Assembly: GCA_945910005.1 (NCBI GenBank)
Contig: OX246741.1
Span: 38,952,872-39,016,871, forward strand
DNA: 64,000 nucleotides
DNA from: Isoperla grammatica
Lineage: Eukaryota; Arthropoda; Insecta; Plecoptera; Perlodidae
Direction: 5' to 3'
Shown: piece by piece, positions 1 through 13,516 of the stretch
How positions within the stretch are numbered: position 1 is the stretch's first letter
How the letters are laid out: every line of letters starts with the position of its first letter
The notes under the pieces: generated by a model
The model's database searches: none
The model's input: only the letters and a program-made list of their open reading frames with translations
Told to the model about the DNA's origin: nothing
Translations under genes and position numbers: made by a program

Positions 1-525
1 ACGTTATAATCCACAATGCTCGGGTACTGATCGAGCTAACTACAACCACGTTATAATCCACAATGCTCGGGTACTGATCGAGCTAACTACAACCACGTTA
101 TAATCCACAATGCTAGGGTACTGATCGAGCTAACTATAACCACGTTATAATCCACAATGCTCGGGTACTGATCGAGCTAACTACAACCAGGTTATAATCC
201 ACAATGCTCGGGTACTGATCGAGCTAACTACAACCAGGTTATAATCCACAATGCTCGGGTACTGATCGAGCTGACTACAACCACGTTATAATCCACAATG
301 CTCGGGTACTGATCGAGCTAACTACAACCACGTTATAATCCACAATGCTCGGGTACTGATCGAGCTGACTACAACCACGTTATAATCCACAATGCTCGGG
401 TACTGATCGAGCTAACTACAACCACGTTATAATCCACAATGCTCGGGTACTGATCGAGCTGACTACAACCACGTTATAATCCACAATGCTCGGGTACTGA
501 TCGAGCTAACTACAACCACGTTTTA
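1..525. repeat. Tandem array, 47 bp x 11, truncated by window start
   Basis: Eleven nearly identical 47-bp units (1-517) precede a decaying partial unit. Few substitutions are present (cacg/cagg, aactac/gactac, ctcggg/ctaggg). Each unit contains the inverted repeat GCTCG and CGAGC separated by nine bases. The array probably extends left of the window. No coding content is evident. Confidence 0.95.
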
Positions 526-2114
526 ATCCCCACAGCATAGGTATTTATTTATAACTGGATAACCTTTAAAAAGCAGATAACCTATGATGTGTTAATCTCG
601 CATACGGCTTGTTAAAATACCGTCAAAAACACTTAACGTTGTACTCGAGCGTGGTCGGTGTTGAGAGTGTAATTATATTGCGATTAAATGAGATTACCCA
701 TGCGCGCATTTTCTTATAGTCTTGACTACGTGTGAGATAGTGTGAATGTTCGGATAATGTAGTGATGTCAAATTGATAATGTAAGTAAATAAACGTAGAA
801 CCTTCAGGAAAACATTGAATTTTAAAAATTCGCTATTTCATGTATTTATGTACGTGTTACAAGTTGTGAACAGTAGAGGCTTCATCTACATGGTACTGTT
901 AAAGAAGTCTTGCCTTTATATTGTGTTGTCAGCCCATTAAGACCGCAACAAGTTACTTGTCTGTGCCAGTTTAGTGGTTGTTTTATTTCGTGACGTTCAA
1001 TTATTTGATACGTTCAACTACGGTAAAAAAATGCGAAACATATTTTAAAAATTGATAAGATTTTTATGTTGGTTGGGTTTGGAAGGAATTTATTTATTTA
1101 TGTTGTTGAAATTAATGCCAGTGTAGCGCCCAGGGCCTTCTTTAGCCTGATAATTGATTAATGATGATGAGAAAGGGAGGATGAAACGGGGGGGGGGTAG
1201 TTGTGTGCAATATTAGAGAACTTGGAACACAGGAACATGGATATGAATCTTTCATAAAGTATCGATAGTTCTTCGAGATCCTTCACACTCCTCCACGCCA
1301 TCTCAAATATCATCGTTGTATTATAAAACGTAATAGATTAAAACAAGAATCGTCCCCCCCCCCCCCCCCCCCCCTCCAACTCCATTACGCTCCAATCATG
1401 TCAACAATAATTATACTTAGTTCGACGTTCCCTTATTACTTTAATAACTATTTGTTCACGTACTTCATTTCAGAATTGTTCCATTATTACACTTTTCAAT
1501 TTGAGAGGTTGCGATGTAAATGGACGCTAAATAGTAAACATAGCACTAGAGCCCTCCTTGCGGGCAACGGGTAACACTATGAGAAACACACTTCCCGGTA
1601 GGTTAAAGCCGTACCCACTATTGTCGGTATCGGGATCGCAATTGCAATCCGGAAAGTCGTGAGTTTACTCATTGTTCTTATGGCACTATTCACAAATAGT
1701 TCACAAATAGTCAAGTCGTAACGATTTGTATTGAAAAAATGTACAATTACGATCTCGATCCCGATTACGTTCACAACGCTGACATTTTTAGTTGGCACTT
1801 TATTATATTAACATTTTTTCGTAGTGATATATGTCCCGATTTGTTTTTATGCATATCCGTATAAGATTTTGAATATATTTTCACTTGGAGCAATGCTAAC
1901 GTTAACCGTATGATCATGGCAATTCTTCTAAGAATATATTGTCGTTTTTTTATCAACACGGCGGCAGATCTACCGATTATTCTGAAAGTTGTTTGAATTG
2001 ACGAATCGTTAATATATTTTACTGTCACAAAAAACTCGGATTAATTGGGATGTAGGTTGTTGAAGGGCAAACGAAAACGGACAACAAAAAGACAAACGAG
2101 TCTATTATGTGAAG
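526..2114. other. Unique AT-rich sequence, no gene recognised
   Basis: AT-rich sequence with scattered stops in all frames. It contains a run of 10 G (1188-1197) and a run of 21 C (1354-1374), then ordinary intron-like sequence up to the next array. Short reading frames at 1577-2028 (minus) show no recognisable domain. Confidence 0.6.
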
Positions 2115-4003
2115 CCTATTTCACACTGTGGGCGGTTTACCTTCAATTACTAACCTACCCACTGCCATATATTATAATTATCATGTGTAGCTTATTTCAC
2201 ACTGTGGGCGGTTTACCTTCAATTACTAACCTACCCACTGCAATATATTATAATTATCATGTGTAGCTTATTTCACACTGTGGGCGGTTTCCCTTCAATT
2301 ACTAACCTACCCACTGCCATATATTATATCATGTGTACCTTATTTCACACTGCGGGCGGTTTACCTTCAATTACTAACCTACCCACTGCTATATATTATA
2401 TCATGTGTACCTTATTTCACACTGCGGGCGGTTTACCTTCAATTACTAACCTACCCACTGCCATATATTATAATTATCATGTGTAGCTTATTTCACACTG
2501 TGGGCGGTTTACCTTCAATTACTAACCTACCCACTGCCATATATTATATCATGTGTACCTTATTTCACACTGTGGGCGGTTTACCTTCAATTACTAACCT
2601 ACCCACTGCCATATATTATAATTATCATGTGTAGCTTATTTCACACTGTGGGCGGTGTACCTTCAATTACTAACCTACCCACTGCCATATATTATATCAT
2701 GTGTACCTTATTTCACACTGTGGGCGGTTTACCTTCAATTACTAACCTACCCACTGCCATATATTATATCATGTGTACCTTATTTCACACTGTGGGCGGT
2801 TTACCTTCAATTACTAACCTACCCACTGCCATATATTATATCATGTGTACCTTATTTCACACTGTGGGCGGTTTACCTTCAATTACTAACCTACCCACTG
2901 CCATATATTATATCATGTGTACCTTATTTCACACTGTGGGCGGTTTACCTTCAATTACTAACCTACCCACTGCCATATATTATATCATGTGTAGCTTATT
3001 TCACACTGTGGGCGGTTTACCTTCAATTACTAACCTACCCACTGCCATATATTATATCATGTGTACCTTATTTCACACTGTGGGCGGTTTACCTTCAATT
3101 ACTAACCTACCCACTGCCATATATTATATCATGTGTAGCTTATTTCACACTGTGGGCGGTTTACCTTCAATTACTAACCTACCCACTGCCATATATTATA
3201 TCATGTGTACCTTATTTCACACTGTGGGTGGTTAACCTTCAATTACTAACCTACCCACTGCCATATATTATATCATGTGTAGCTTATTTCACACTGTGGG
3301 CGGCAAACCTTCAATTACTAACCTACCCACTGCCATATATTATATCATGTGTAGCTTATTTCACACTGTGGGCGGTTTACCTTCAATTACTAACCTACCC
3401 ACTGCCATATATTATATCATGTGTAGCTTATTTCACACTGTGGGCGGTTTACCTTCAATTACTAACCTACCCACTGCCATATATTATATCATGTGTAGCT
3501 TATTTCACACTGTGGGCGGTTTACCTTCAATTACTAACCTACCCACTGCCATATATTATATCATGTGTACCTTATTTCACACTGTGGGCGGTTTACCTTC
3601 AATTACTAACCTACCCACTGCCATATATTATATCATGTGTAGCTTATTTCACACTGCGGGCGGTTTACCTTAAATTACTAACCTACCCACTGCCATATAT
3701 TATATCATGTGTAGCTTATTTCACACTGTGGGCGGCAAACCTTCAATAACTAACCTACCCACTGCCATATATTATATCATGTGTAGCTTATTTAACACTG
3801 TGGGCGGTTTGCCTTCAACCACTAACCTACCCACTGCCATATATTATATCATGTGTACCTTATTTCACACTGTGGGCGGTTTACCTTCAATTACTAACCT
3901 ACCCACTGCCATATATTATATCATGTGTAGCTTATTTCACACTGTGGGCGGTTTGCCTTCAACCACTAACCTACCCACTGCCATATATTATATTATGTTA
4001 CTA
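2115..4003. repeat. Tandem array, 72/76 bp x 26
   Basis: Counting cttatttcacac starts gives 26 units. Four early units are 76 bp because of an extra AATT-type insertion (ataattatcatg in place of atatcatg); the rest are 72 bp. A second polymorphism alternates gtgtacc and gtgtagc. The 72-bp period equals 24 codons, so stop-free stretches up to 364 codons arise by periodicity in two plus frames. Peptides such as LPSITNLPTAIYY are not evidence of a gene. Confidence 0.95.
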
Positions 4004-4477
4004 AATTGAATGGAAGTTATACTACACAATTCAAAACGTCACAATGTTTAGCATACCACTCCATCTTTTCCATCAGTTGAGCAGTATTATTAGAAGATAT
4101 TGTATGGTATTGTATCACTTTCTATATTTGGTGTTTAACGACGTAACGACACGACCACTCGGTAATGACGGGAGGGGGGGGGGGGGGGTGATTGGGCGGT
4201 ATAACGGAGTGGAGAGGGGAAATGGAGAACTATCTTTCTTTTGTTAATTGCAACACAATACAAATTTAAATTACTTACAATAAAAATTAATATTGGGTTG
4301 AATTTGTATTAAAAATGCGATTGTTTATTTTTTATCTCTTCCTGTAACACATTTCACAAGTATCCTCACGTGCCCTATTGGCAGACCTTCCACCCTCGGA
4401 CCAAACAACAGTAAATCAATTAATAATACTAGTTCCACTTCATAAAGAACACATCCCTCACACTAATAAACCATTCC
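4004..4477. other. Unique spacer with a 15-G run
   Basis: Holds an uninterrupted run of 15 G at 4174-4188 in a purine-rich stretch, then AT-rich sequence up to the 153-bp array. No gene seen. Confidence 0.6.
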
Positions 4478-7400
4478 ACAAGATGCGACCTCATTAAACC
4501 CAGCAATACTTATCGTCCTCGTGTAGACACCTTTATTCGGCCTGGCCCGATAAGATGGCTGTTATCACTGCCACTAAAGCTCCTGGTGCTGTTATACACG
4601 TGGACGCCCTTGGAGTGACCAGCTGATACAACAAGACGCGACCTCATTGAACCCAGCAATACTTATCATCCTCATATAGACACCTTTATTCGGCCTGGCC
4701 CGATAAGATGGCTGTTATCACTGCCACTAAAGCTCCTGGTGCTGTTATACACGTGGACGCCCTTGGAGTGACCAGCTGATACAACAAGACGTGACCTCAT
4801 TAAACCCAGCAATACTTATCATCCTCGTGTAGACACCTTTATTCGGCCTGGCCCGATAAGATGGCTGTTATCACTGCCACTAAAGCTCCTGGTGCTGTTA
4901 TACTCGTGGACGCCCTTGGAGTGACCAGCTGATACAACAAGACGCGACCTCATTGAGCCCAGCAATACTTATCATCCTCGTGTAGACACCTTTATTCGGC
5001 CTGGCCCGATAAGATGGCTGTTATCACTGCCACTAAAGCTCCTGGTGCTGTTATACACGTGGACGCCCTTGGAGTGACCAGCTGATACAACAAGACGTGA
5101 CCTCATTAAACCCAGCAATACTTATCATCCTCGTGTAGACACCTTTATTCGGCCTGGCCCGATAAGATGGCTGTTATCACTGCCACTAAAGCTCCTGGTG
5201 TTGTTATACTCGTGGACGCCCTTGGAGTGACCAGCTGATACAACAAGACGTGACCTCATTAAACCCAGCAATACTTATCATCCTCGTGTAGACACCTTTA
5301 TTCGGCCTGGCCCGATAAGATGGCTGTTATCACTGCCACTAAAGCTCCTGGTGCTGTTATACTCGTGGACGCCCTTGGAGTGACCAGCTGATACAACAAG
5401 ACGCGACCTCATTGAGCCCAGCAATACTTATCATCCTCGTGTAGACACCTTTATTCGGCCTGGCCCGATAAGATGGCTGTTATCACTGCCACTAAAGCTC
5501 CTGGTGCTGTTATACACGTGGACGCCCTTGGAGTGACCAGCTGATACAACAAGACGTGACCTCATTGAGCCCAGCAATACTTATCATCCTCGTGTAGACA
5601 CCTTTATTCGGCCTGGCCCGATAAGATGGCTGTTATCACTGCCACTAAAGCTCCTGGTGTTGTTATACACGTGGACGCCCTTGGAGTGACCAGCTGATAC
5701 AACAAGACGTGACCTCATTGAGCCCAGCAATACTTATCATCCTCGTGTAGACACCTTTATTCGGCCTGGCCCGATAAGATGGCTGTTATCACTGCCACTA
5801 AAGCTCCTGGTGCTGTTATACACGTGGACGCCCTTGGAGTGACCAGCTGATACAACAAGACGTGACCTCATTGAGCCCAGCAATACTTATCATCCTCGTG
5901 TAGACACCTTTATTCGGCCTGGCCCGATAAGATGGCTGTTATCACTGCCACTAAAGCTCCTGGTGCTGTTATACATGTGGACGCCCTTGGAGTGACCAGC
6001 TGATACAACAAGACGTGACCTCATTAAACCCAGCAATACTTATCATCCTCGTGTAGACACCTTTATTCGGCCTGGCCCGATAAGATGGCTGTTATCACTG
6101 CCACTAAAGCTCCTGGTGCTGTTATACACGTGGACGCCCTTGGAGTGACCAGCTGATACAACAAGACGTGACCTCATTAAACCCAGCAATACTTATCATC
6201 CTCGTGTAGACACCTTTATTCGGCCTGGCCCGATAAGATGGCTGTTATCACTGCCACTAAAGCTCCTGGTGCTGTTATACACGTGGACGCCCTTGGAGTG
6301 ACCAGCTGATACAACAAGACGTGACCTCATTGAGCCCAGCAATACTTATCATCCTCGTGTAGACACCTTTATTCGGCCTGGCCCGATAAGATGGCTGTTA
6401 TCACTGCCACTAAAGCTCCTGGTGCTGTTATACACGTGGACGCCCTTGGAGTGACCAGCTGATACAACAAGACGTGACCTCATTAAACCCAGCAATACTT
6501 ATCATCCTCGTGTAGACACCTTTATTCGGCCTGGCCCGATAAGATGGCTGTTATCACTGCCACTAAAGCTCCTGGTGCTGTTATACACGTGGACGCCCTT
6601 GGAGTGACCAGCTGATACAACAAGACGTGACCTCATTGAGCCCAGCAATACTTATCATCCTCGTGTAGACACCTTTATTCGGCCTGGCCCGATAAGATGG
6701 CTGTTATCACTGCCACTAAAGCTCCTGGTGTTGTTATACACGTGGACGCCCTTGGAGTGACCAGCTGATACAACAAGACGTGACCTCATTGAGCCCAGCA
6801 ATACTTATCATCCTCGTGTAGACACCTTTATTCGGCCTGGCCCGATAAGATGGCTGTTATCACTGCCACTAAAGCTCCTGGTGCTGTTATACACGTAGAC
6901 GCCCTTGGAGTGACCAGCTGATACAACAAGACGTGACCTCATTAAACCCAGCAATACTTATCATCCTCGTGTAGACACCTTTATTCGGCCTGGCCCGATA
7001 AGATGGCTGTTATCACTGCCACTAAAGCTCCTGGTGCTGTTATACACGTGGACGCCCTTGGAGTGACCAGCTGATACAACAAGACGTGACCTCATTAAAC
7101 CCAGCAATACTTATCATCCTCGTGTAGACACCTTTATTCGGCCTGGCCCGATAAGATGGCTGTTATCACTGCCACTAAAGCTCCTGGTGCTGTTATACAC
7201 GTGGACGCCCTTGGAGTGACCAGCTGATACAACAAGACGTGACCTCATTGAGCCCAGCAATACTTATCATCCTCGTGTAGACACCTTTATTCGGCCTGGC
7301 CCGATAAGATGGCTGTTATCACTGCCACTAAAGCTCCTGGTGCTGTTATACACGTAGACGCCCTTGGAGTGACCAGCTGATACAACAAGACGTGACCTCA

Positions 7401-10400
7401 TAAAACCCAGCAATACTTATCATCCTCGTGTAGACACCTTTATTCGGCCTGGCCCGATAAGATGGCTGTTATCACTGCCACTAAAGCTCCTGGTGCTGTT
7501 ATACACGTGGACGCCCTTGGAGTGACCAGCTGATACAACAAGACGTGACCTCATTGAGCCCAGCAATACTTATCATCCTCGTGTAGACACCTTTATTCGG
7601 CCTGGCCCGATAAGATGGCTGTTATCACTGCCACTAAAGCTCCTGGTGCTGTTATACACGTAGACGCCCTTGGAGTGACCAGCTGATACAACAAGACGTG
7701 ACCTCATTGAGCCCAGCAATACTTATCATCCTCGTGTAGACACCTTTATTCGGCCTGGCCCGATAAGATGGCTGTTATCACTGCCACTAAAGCTCCTGGT
7801 GCTGTTATACTCGTGGACGCCCTTGGAGTGACCAGCTGATACAACAAGACGTGACCTCATTGAGCCCAGCAATACTTATCATCCTCGTGTAGACACCTTT
7901 ATTCGGCCTGGCCCGATAAGATGGCTGTTATCACTGCCACTAAAGCTCCTGGTGCTGTTATACACGTGGACGCCCTTGGAGTGACCAGCTGATACAACAA
8001 GACGTGACCTCATTGAGCCCAGCAATACTTATCATCCTCGTGTAGACACCTTTATTCGGCCTGGCCCGATAAGATGGCTGTTATCACTGCCACTAAAGCT
8101 CCTGGTGCTGTTATACACGTGGACGCCCTTGGAGTGACCAGCTGATACAACAAGACGCGACCTCATTGAACCCAGCAATACTTATCATCCTCGTGTAGAC
8201 ACCTTTATTCGGCCTGGCCCGATAAGATGGCTGTTATCACTGCCACTAAAGCTCCTGGTGCTGTTATACTCGTGGACGCCCTTGGAGTGACCAGCTGATA
8301 CAACAAGACGCGACCTCATTGAGCCCAGCAATACTTATCATCCTCGTGTAGACACCTTTATTCGGCCTGGCCCGATAAGATGGCTGTTATCACTGCCACT
8401 AAAGCTCCTGGTGCTGTTATACACGTGGACGCCCTTGGAGTGACCAGCTGATACAACAAGACGCGACCTCATTGAGCCCAGCAATACTTATCATCCTCAT
8501 ATAGACACCTTTATTCGGCCTGGCCCGATAAGATGGCTGTTATCACTGCCACTAAAGCTCCTGGTGCTGTTATACACGTGGACGCCCTTGGAGTGACCAG
8601 CTGATACAACAAGACGTGACCTCATTAAACCCAGCAATACTTATCATCCTCGTGTAGACACCTTTATTCGGCCTGGCCCGATAAGATGGCTGTTATCACT
8701 GCCACTAAAGCTCCTGGTGCTGTTATACTCGTGGACGCCCTTGGAGTGACCAGCTGATACAACAAGACGTGGCCTCATTAAACCCAGCAATACTTATCAT
8801 CCTCGTGTAGACACCTTTATTCGGCCTGGCCCGATAAGATGGCTGTTATCACTGCCACTAAAGCTCCTGGTGCTGTTATACACGTGGACGCCCTTGGAGT
8901 GACCAGCTGATACAACAAGACGTGACCTCATTAAACCCAGCAATACTTATCATCCTCGTGTAGACACCTTTATTCGGCCTGGCCCGATAAGATGGCTGTT
9001 ATCACTGCCACTAAAGCTCCTGGTGCTGTTATACACGTGGACGCCCTTGGAGTGACCAGCTGATACAACAAGACGTGACCTCATTGAGCCCAGCAATACT
9101 TATCATCCTCGTGTAGACACCTTTATTCGGCCTGGCCCGATAAGATGGCTGTTATCACTGCCACTAAAGCTCCTGGTGCTGTTATACACGTGGACGCCCT
9201 TGGAGTGACCAGCTGATACAACAAGACGTGACCTCATTAAACCCAGCAATACTTATCATCCTCGTGTAGACACCTTTATTCGGCCTGGCCCGATAAGATG
9301 GCTGTTATCACTGCCACTAAAGCTCCTGGTGCTGTTATACACGTGGACGCCCTTGGAGTGACCAGCTGATACAACAAGACGTGACCTCATTGAGCCCAGC
9401 AATACTTATCATCCTCGTGTAGACACCTTTATTCGGCCTGGCCCGATAAGATGGCTGTTATCACTGCCACTAAAGCTCCTGGTGCTGTTATACACGTGGA
9501 CGCCCTTGGAGTGACCAGCTGATACAACAAGACGTGACCTCATTAAACCCAGCAATACTTATCATCCTCATATAGACACCTTTATTCGGCCTGGCCCGAT
9601 AAGATGGCTGTTATCACTGCCACTAAAGCTCCTGGTGCTGTTATACACGTAGACGCCCTTGGAGTGACCAGCTGATACAACAAGACGTGACCTCATTGAG
9701 CCCAGCAATACTTATCATCCTCGTGTAGACACCTTTATTCGGCCTGGCCCGATAAGATGGCTGTTATCACTGCCACTAAAGCTCCTGGTGCTGTTATACA
9801 CGTAGACGCCCTTGGAGTGACCAGCTGATACAACAAGACGTGACCTCATTAAACCCAGCAATACTTATCATCCTCGTGTAGACACCTTTATTCGACCTGG
9901 CCCGATAAGATGGCTGTTATCACTGCCACTAAAGCTCCTGGTGTTGTTATACACGTGGACGCCCTTGGAGTGACCAGCTGATACAACAAGACGTGACCTC
10001 ATTAAACCCAGCAATACTTATCATCCTCGTGTAGACACCTTTATTCGGCCTGGCCCGATAAGATGGCTGTTATCACTGCCACTAAAGCTCCTGGTGCTGT
10101 TATACACGTGGACGCCCTTGGAGTGACCAGCTGATACAACAAGACGTGACCTCATTGAGCCCAGCAATACTTATCATCCTCGTGTAGACACCTTTATTCG
10201 GCCTGGCCCGATAAGATGGCTGTTATCACTGCCACTAAAGCTCCTGGTGTTGTTATACACGTGGACGCCCTTGGAGTGACCAGCTGATACAACAAGACGT
10301 GACCTCATTGAGCCCAGCAATACTTATCATCCTCGTGTAGACACCTTTATTCGGCCTGGCCCGATAAGATGGCTGTTATCACTGCCACTAAAGCTCCTGG

Positions 10401-11670
10401 TGCTGTTATACTCGTGGACGCCCTTGGAGTGACCAGCTGATACAACAAGACGTGGCCTCATTAAACCCAGCAATACTTATCATCCTCGTGTAGACACCTT
10501 TATTCGGCCTGGCCCGATAAGATGGCTGTTATCACTGCCACTAAAGCTCCTGGTGCTGTTATACACGTAGACGCCCTTGGAGTGACCAGCTGATACAACA
10601 AGACGTGACCTCATTAAACCCAGCAATACTTATCATCCTCGTGTAGACACCTTTATTCGGCCTGGCCCGATAAGATGGCTGTTATCACTGCCACTAAAGC
10701 TCCTGGTGCTGTTATACTCGTGGACGCCCTTGGAGTGACCAGCTGATACAACAAGACGCGACCTCATTGAGCCCAGCAATACTTATCATCCTCGTGTAGA
10801 CACCTTTATTCGGCCTGGCCCGATAAGATGGCTGTTATCACTGCCACTAAAGCTCCTGGTGCTGTTATACACGTGGACGCCCTTGGAGTGACCAGCTGAT
10901 ACAACAAGACGTGGCCTCATTAAACCCAGCAATACTTATCATCCTCGTGTAGACACCTTTATTCGGCCTGGCCCGATAAGATGGCTGTTATCACTGCCAC
11001 TAAAGCTCCTGGTGCTGTTATACTCGTGGACGCCCTTGGAGTGACCAGCTGATACAACAAGACGTGACCTCATTGAGCCCAGCAATACTTATCATCCTCG
11101 TGTAGACACCTTTATTCGGCCTGGCCCGATAAGATGGCTGTTATCACTGCCACTAAAGCTCCTGGTGCTGTTATACACGTGGACGCCCTTGGAGCGACCA
11201 GCTGATACAACAAGACGTGACCTCATTGAGCCCAGCAATACTTATCATCCTCGTGTAGACACCTTTATTCGGCCTGGCCCGATAAGATGGCTGTTATCAC
11301 TGCCACTAAAGCTCCTGGTGTTGTTATACACGTGGACGCCCTTGGAGTGACCAGCTGATACAACAAGACGTGACCTCATTGAGCCCAGCAATACTTATCA
11401 TCCTCGTGTAGACACCTTTATTCGGCCTGGCCCGATAAGATGGCTGTTATCACTGCCACTAAAGCTCCTGGTGCTGTTATACACGTGGACGCCCTTGGAG
11501 TGACCAGCTGATACAACAAGACGTGACCTCATTAAACCCAGCAATACTTATCATCCTCGTGTAGACACCTTTATTCGGCCTGGCCCGATAAGATGGCTGT
11601 TATCACTGCCACTAAAGCTCCTGGTGCTGTTATACACGTGGACGCCCTTGGAGCGACCAGCTGATACAAC
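4478..11670. repeat. Tandem array, 153 bp x 47
   Basis: The motif cagcaatact recurs from 4501 to 11539 exactly 46 times 153 bp apart, so 47 units without a net indel. Units differ at a handful of recurrent sites: gacgcgacc/gacgtgacc/gacgtggcc, cattgagccc/cattaaaccc/cattgaaccc, gtgtag/atatag, ggtgctg/ggtgttg, and acacgtgg/actcgtgg/acacgtag. Each unit carries a short plus-strand frame MAVITATKAPGAV...VTS ending in TGA (23 codons), which I regard as incidental. Two units (near 11193 and 11653) read gagcgacc instead of gagtgacc. Confidence 0.95.
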
Positions 11671-11790
11671 ATTGGGAGATCCGCGAGTGCTTTCTATTTC
11701 CCTGTAGTCGAGATATATCGCGCGCTGGCGAGGTCGAAGTCGAACCGCTACGCATCCGGCATCAACACTATAGGTTATGTAAGCTTTTCA
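11671..11790. other. GC-rich junction block, exon candidate of unknown identity
   Basis: Immediately after the 153-bp array the sequence turns GC-rich. On the plus strand a pyrimidine-rich stretch ending CCCTGTAG (11708) precedes a block ending in CTATAG before GTTATGTAAG (donor-like, 11773). The open frame between reads EIYRALARSKSNRYASGIN. The minus strand is also open from here into the array (RLRPRQRAIYLDYREIES), so strand and coding status are undecided. I do not recognise either peptide. Confidence 0.25.
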
Positions 11791-12622
11791 CTGCCACGGA
11801 CATTTAAGCAAACAAGGAGAAAAACGCTTCTATAAATCTCTTGATATTAAAATTAGAAGCAAGCCGGATTTGCAAGTCAACTGTGATAAAAGTTAGAAGG
11901 TTATGTTACTACTGGTGGACATGTCGTATTATGATTTGAGTTGTTAATTATTGTTGGTAATGTCCATCGGATTGTGGCGGCGGTGATGGGATATCGGCCA
12001 GTGGACAATCTAGTTTAAATGTTTCGATTACATGATGGCAAGGGGGGGGGGGGGGTTGAATTTAATTTCCAACTTTGAACGAGGTAGCCAATAGGCCATT
12101 TAAAAAATTATAAAGGCTCTGTGTATAGGCCAATGCTACTCATTATAATGTATTTTGATTCGGCAATAACAATAATGCCCATGGATTTCAAGAACTTGTA
12201 TGCGTTAATGAACCGTAAAATAGTTTTTTGTTTTGTTTAATAAAATACTATGTAGTGGCTTCATGGGGAGTATGAGTAACGTGAACAGAAACGAGATCAA
12301 ATGCCGAATTAAATTACTGAGTGTGATCGTTATTATTCTTATTGTTATCATGTTCCTAATCAAAATTCATCCTTTGAGTTGAATATAGTTTAAACTTTCT
12401 TTTACATTGTTAATCTTGTATTTATTGGTTTCCTTTGCACCATAGCTGCGTGTTTGGGTGCTAGACATGTTCCTGTCTTCATTATCTCTTCGTTGCGTAT
12501 TTGCGCTTACTACTTAGACAATAAGAGTTAAATAAATACATAATGAAGTTATTCAAATTATTAATGGCGCAAATTGGTGAATTAAAACGCATAAAAATAC
12601 CTTAAACAATTTGATCATTCAT
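11791..12622. other. Unique AT-rich sequence with a 14-G run
   Basis: Non-repetitive AT-rich DNA with 14 consecutive G at 12042-12055. No gene, RNA or element recognised. Confidence 0.6.
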
Positions 12623-13012
12623 ATAGTTAGATTCGTGAGTTGAGTTTGGATGCTCTTTAGGTAAGTAAGCTCTTCTGCAAAAAGGGAAGAAGAATTCATT
12701 ATAGTTAGATTCGTGAGTTGAGTTTGGATAGTCTTTACGTAAGTAAGCTCTTCTGCAAAGAGGGAAGAAGAATTCATCATAGTTAGATTCATGAGTTGAG
12801 TTTGGATAGTCTTTATGTAAGTAAGCTCTTCTGCAAAGAGGGCAGAAGACTTCATTATAGTTAGATTCCTGAGTTGAGTTTGGATGGTCTTTAGGTAAGT
12901 AAGCTCTTCTGTAAGAGGGAAGAAGAATACATTGTAGTAAGATTCGTGAGTTGAGTTTGGATGGTCTTTAGGTAAGGAAGCTCTTCAGCAAAGATGGAAA
13001 AGGAATTCATTA
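12623..13012. repeat. Tandem array, 78 bp x 5, with splice-like motifs
   Basis: Units start at 12623, 12701, 12779, 12857 and about 12934 (77-78 bp, more divergent than other arrays). On the minus strand each unit carries an excellent acceptor-like stretch (TTCTTCCCTCTTTGCAG) followed by an open frame reading LTYLKTIQTQLTNLTI. On the plus strand the same DNA shows a donor-like TTTAG then GTAAGT. The period is a multiple of three, so the minus frame stays open across three units (12619-12855). No family recognised. Confidence 0.85.
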
Positions 13013-13516
13013 TCCAAATTTCGATTAAAGTTAGTACGTATTTATCATATATAATTGTCTTTATTTTTTATGAGTGAATGTATAATCGTTTGTAATCCAA
13101 CTATCTGCAGGTAGAAGGAAATTGTAGTGTTGTTCCTCCAGCGCAAATTTCCCCTTCCATTGTATCCGCCACTGACAAACTATATAGCGTGTTAGCTTGG
13201 ATGAGATTGAACCATGCTACATAAATCGGTTACTTTGTCACATAAAAATATACCAAGAGACCATGCTCAAGGCGATACAGGTGTGATACAAAGTAGGTTA
13301 AGAAACTATTTAGATTAAAGATATATTTTATACTTTACATAATTTTAAAATTTTAATCACGCAGAATATTTTCAATTGTTAACTGTGCCAACGGTAGTTT
13401 TCTGTAACAGGATTTACATAAAAGAGATTGTTTTAGCAAACGAACTATTAACTATAGAAATCCTTATGATTATCTTCTATGATTAGACAAGTTATTTACA
13501 TTTTAATGCTTGTTTA
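13013..13516. other. Unique AT-rich spacer
   Basis: Nothing recognisable on either strand; intron-like AT-rich sequence. Confidence 0.5.
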
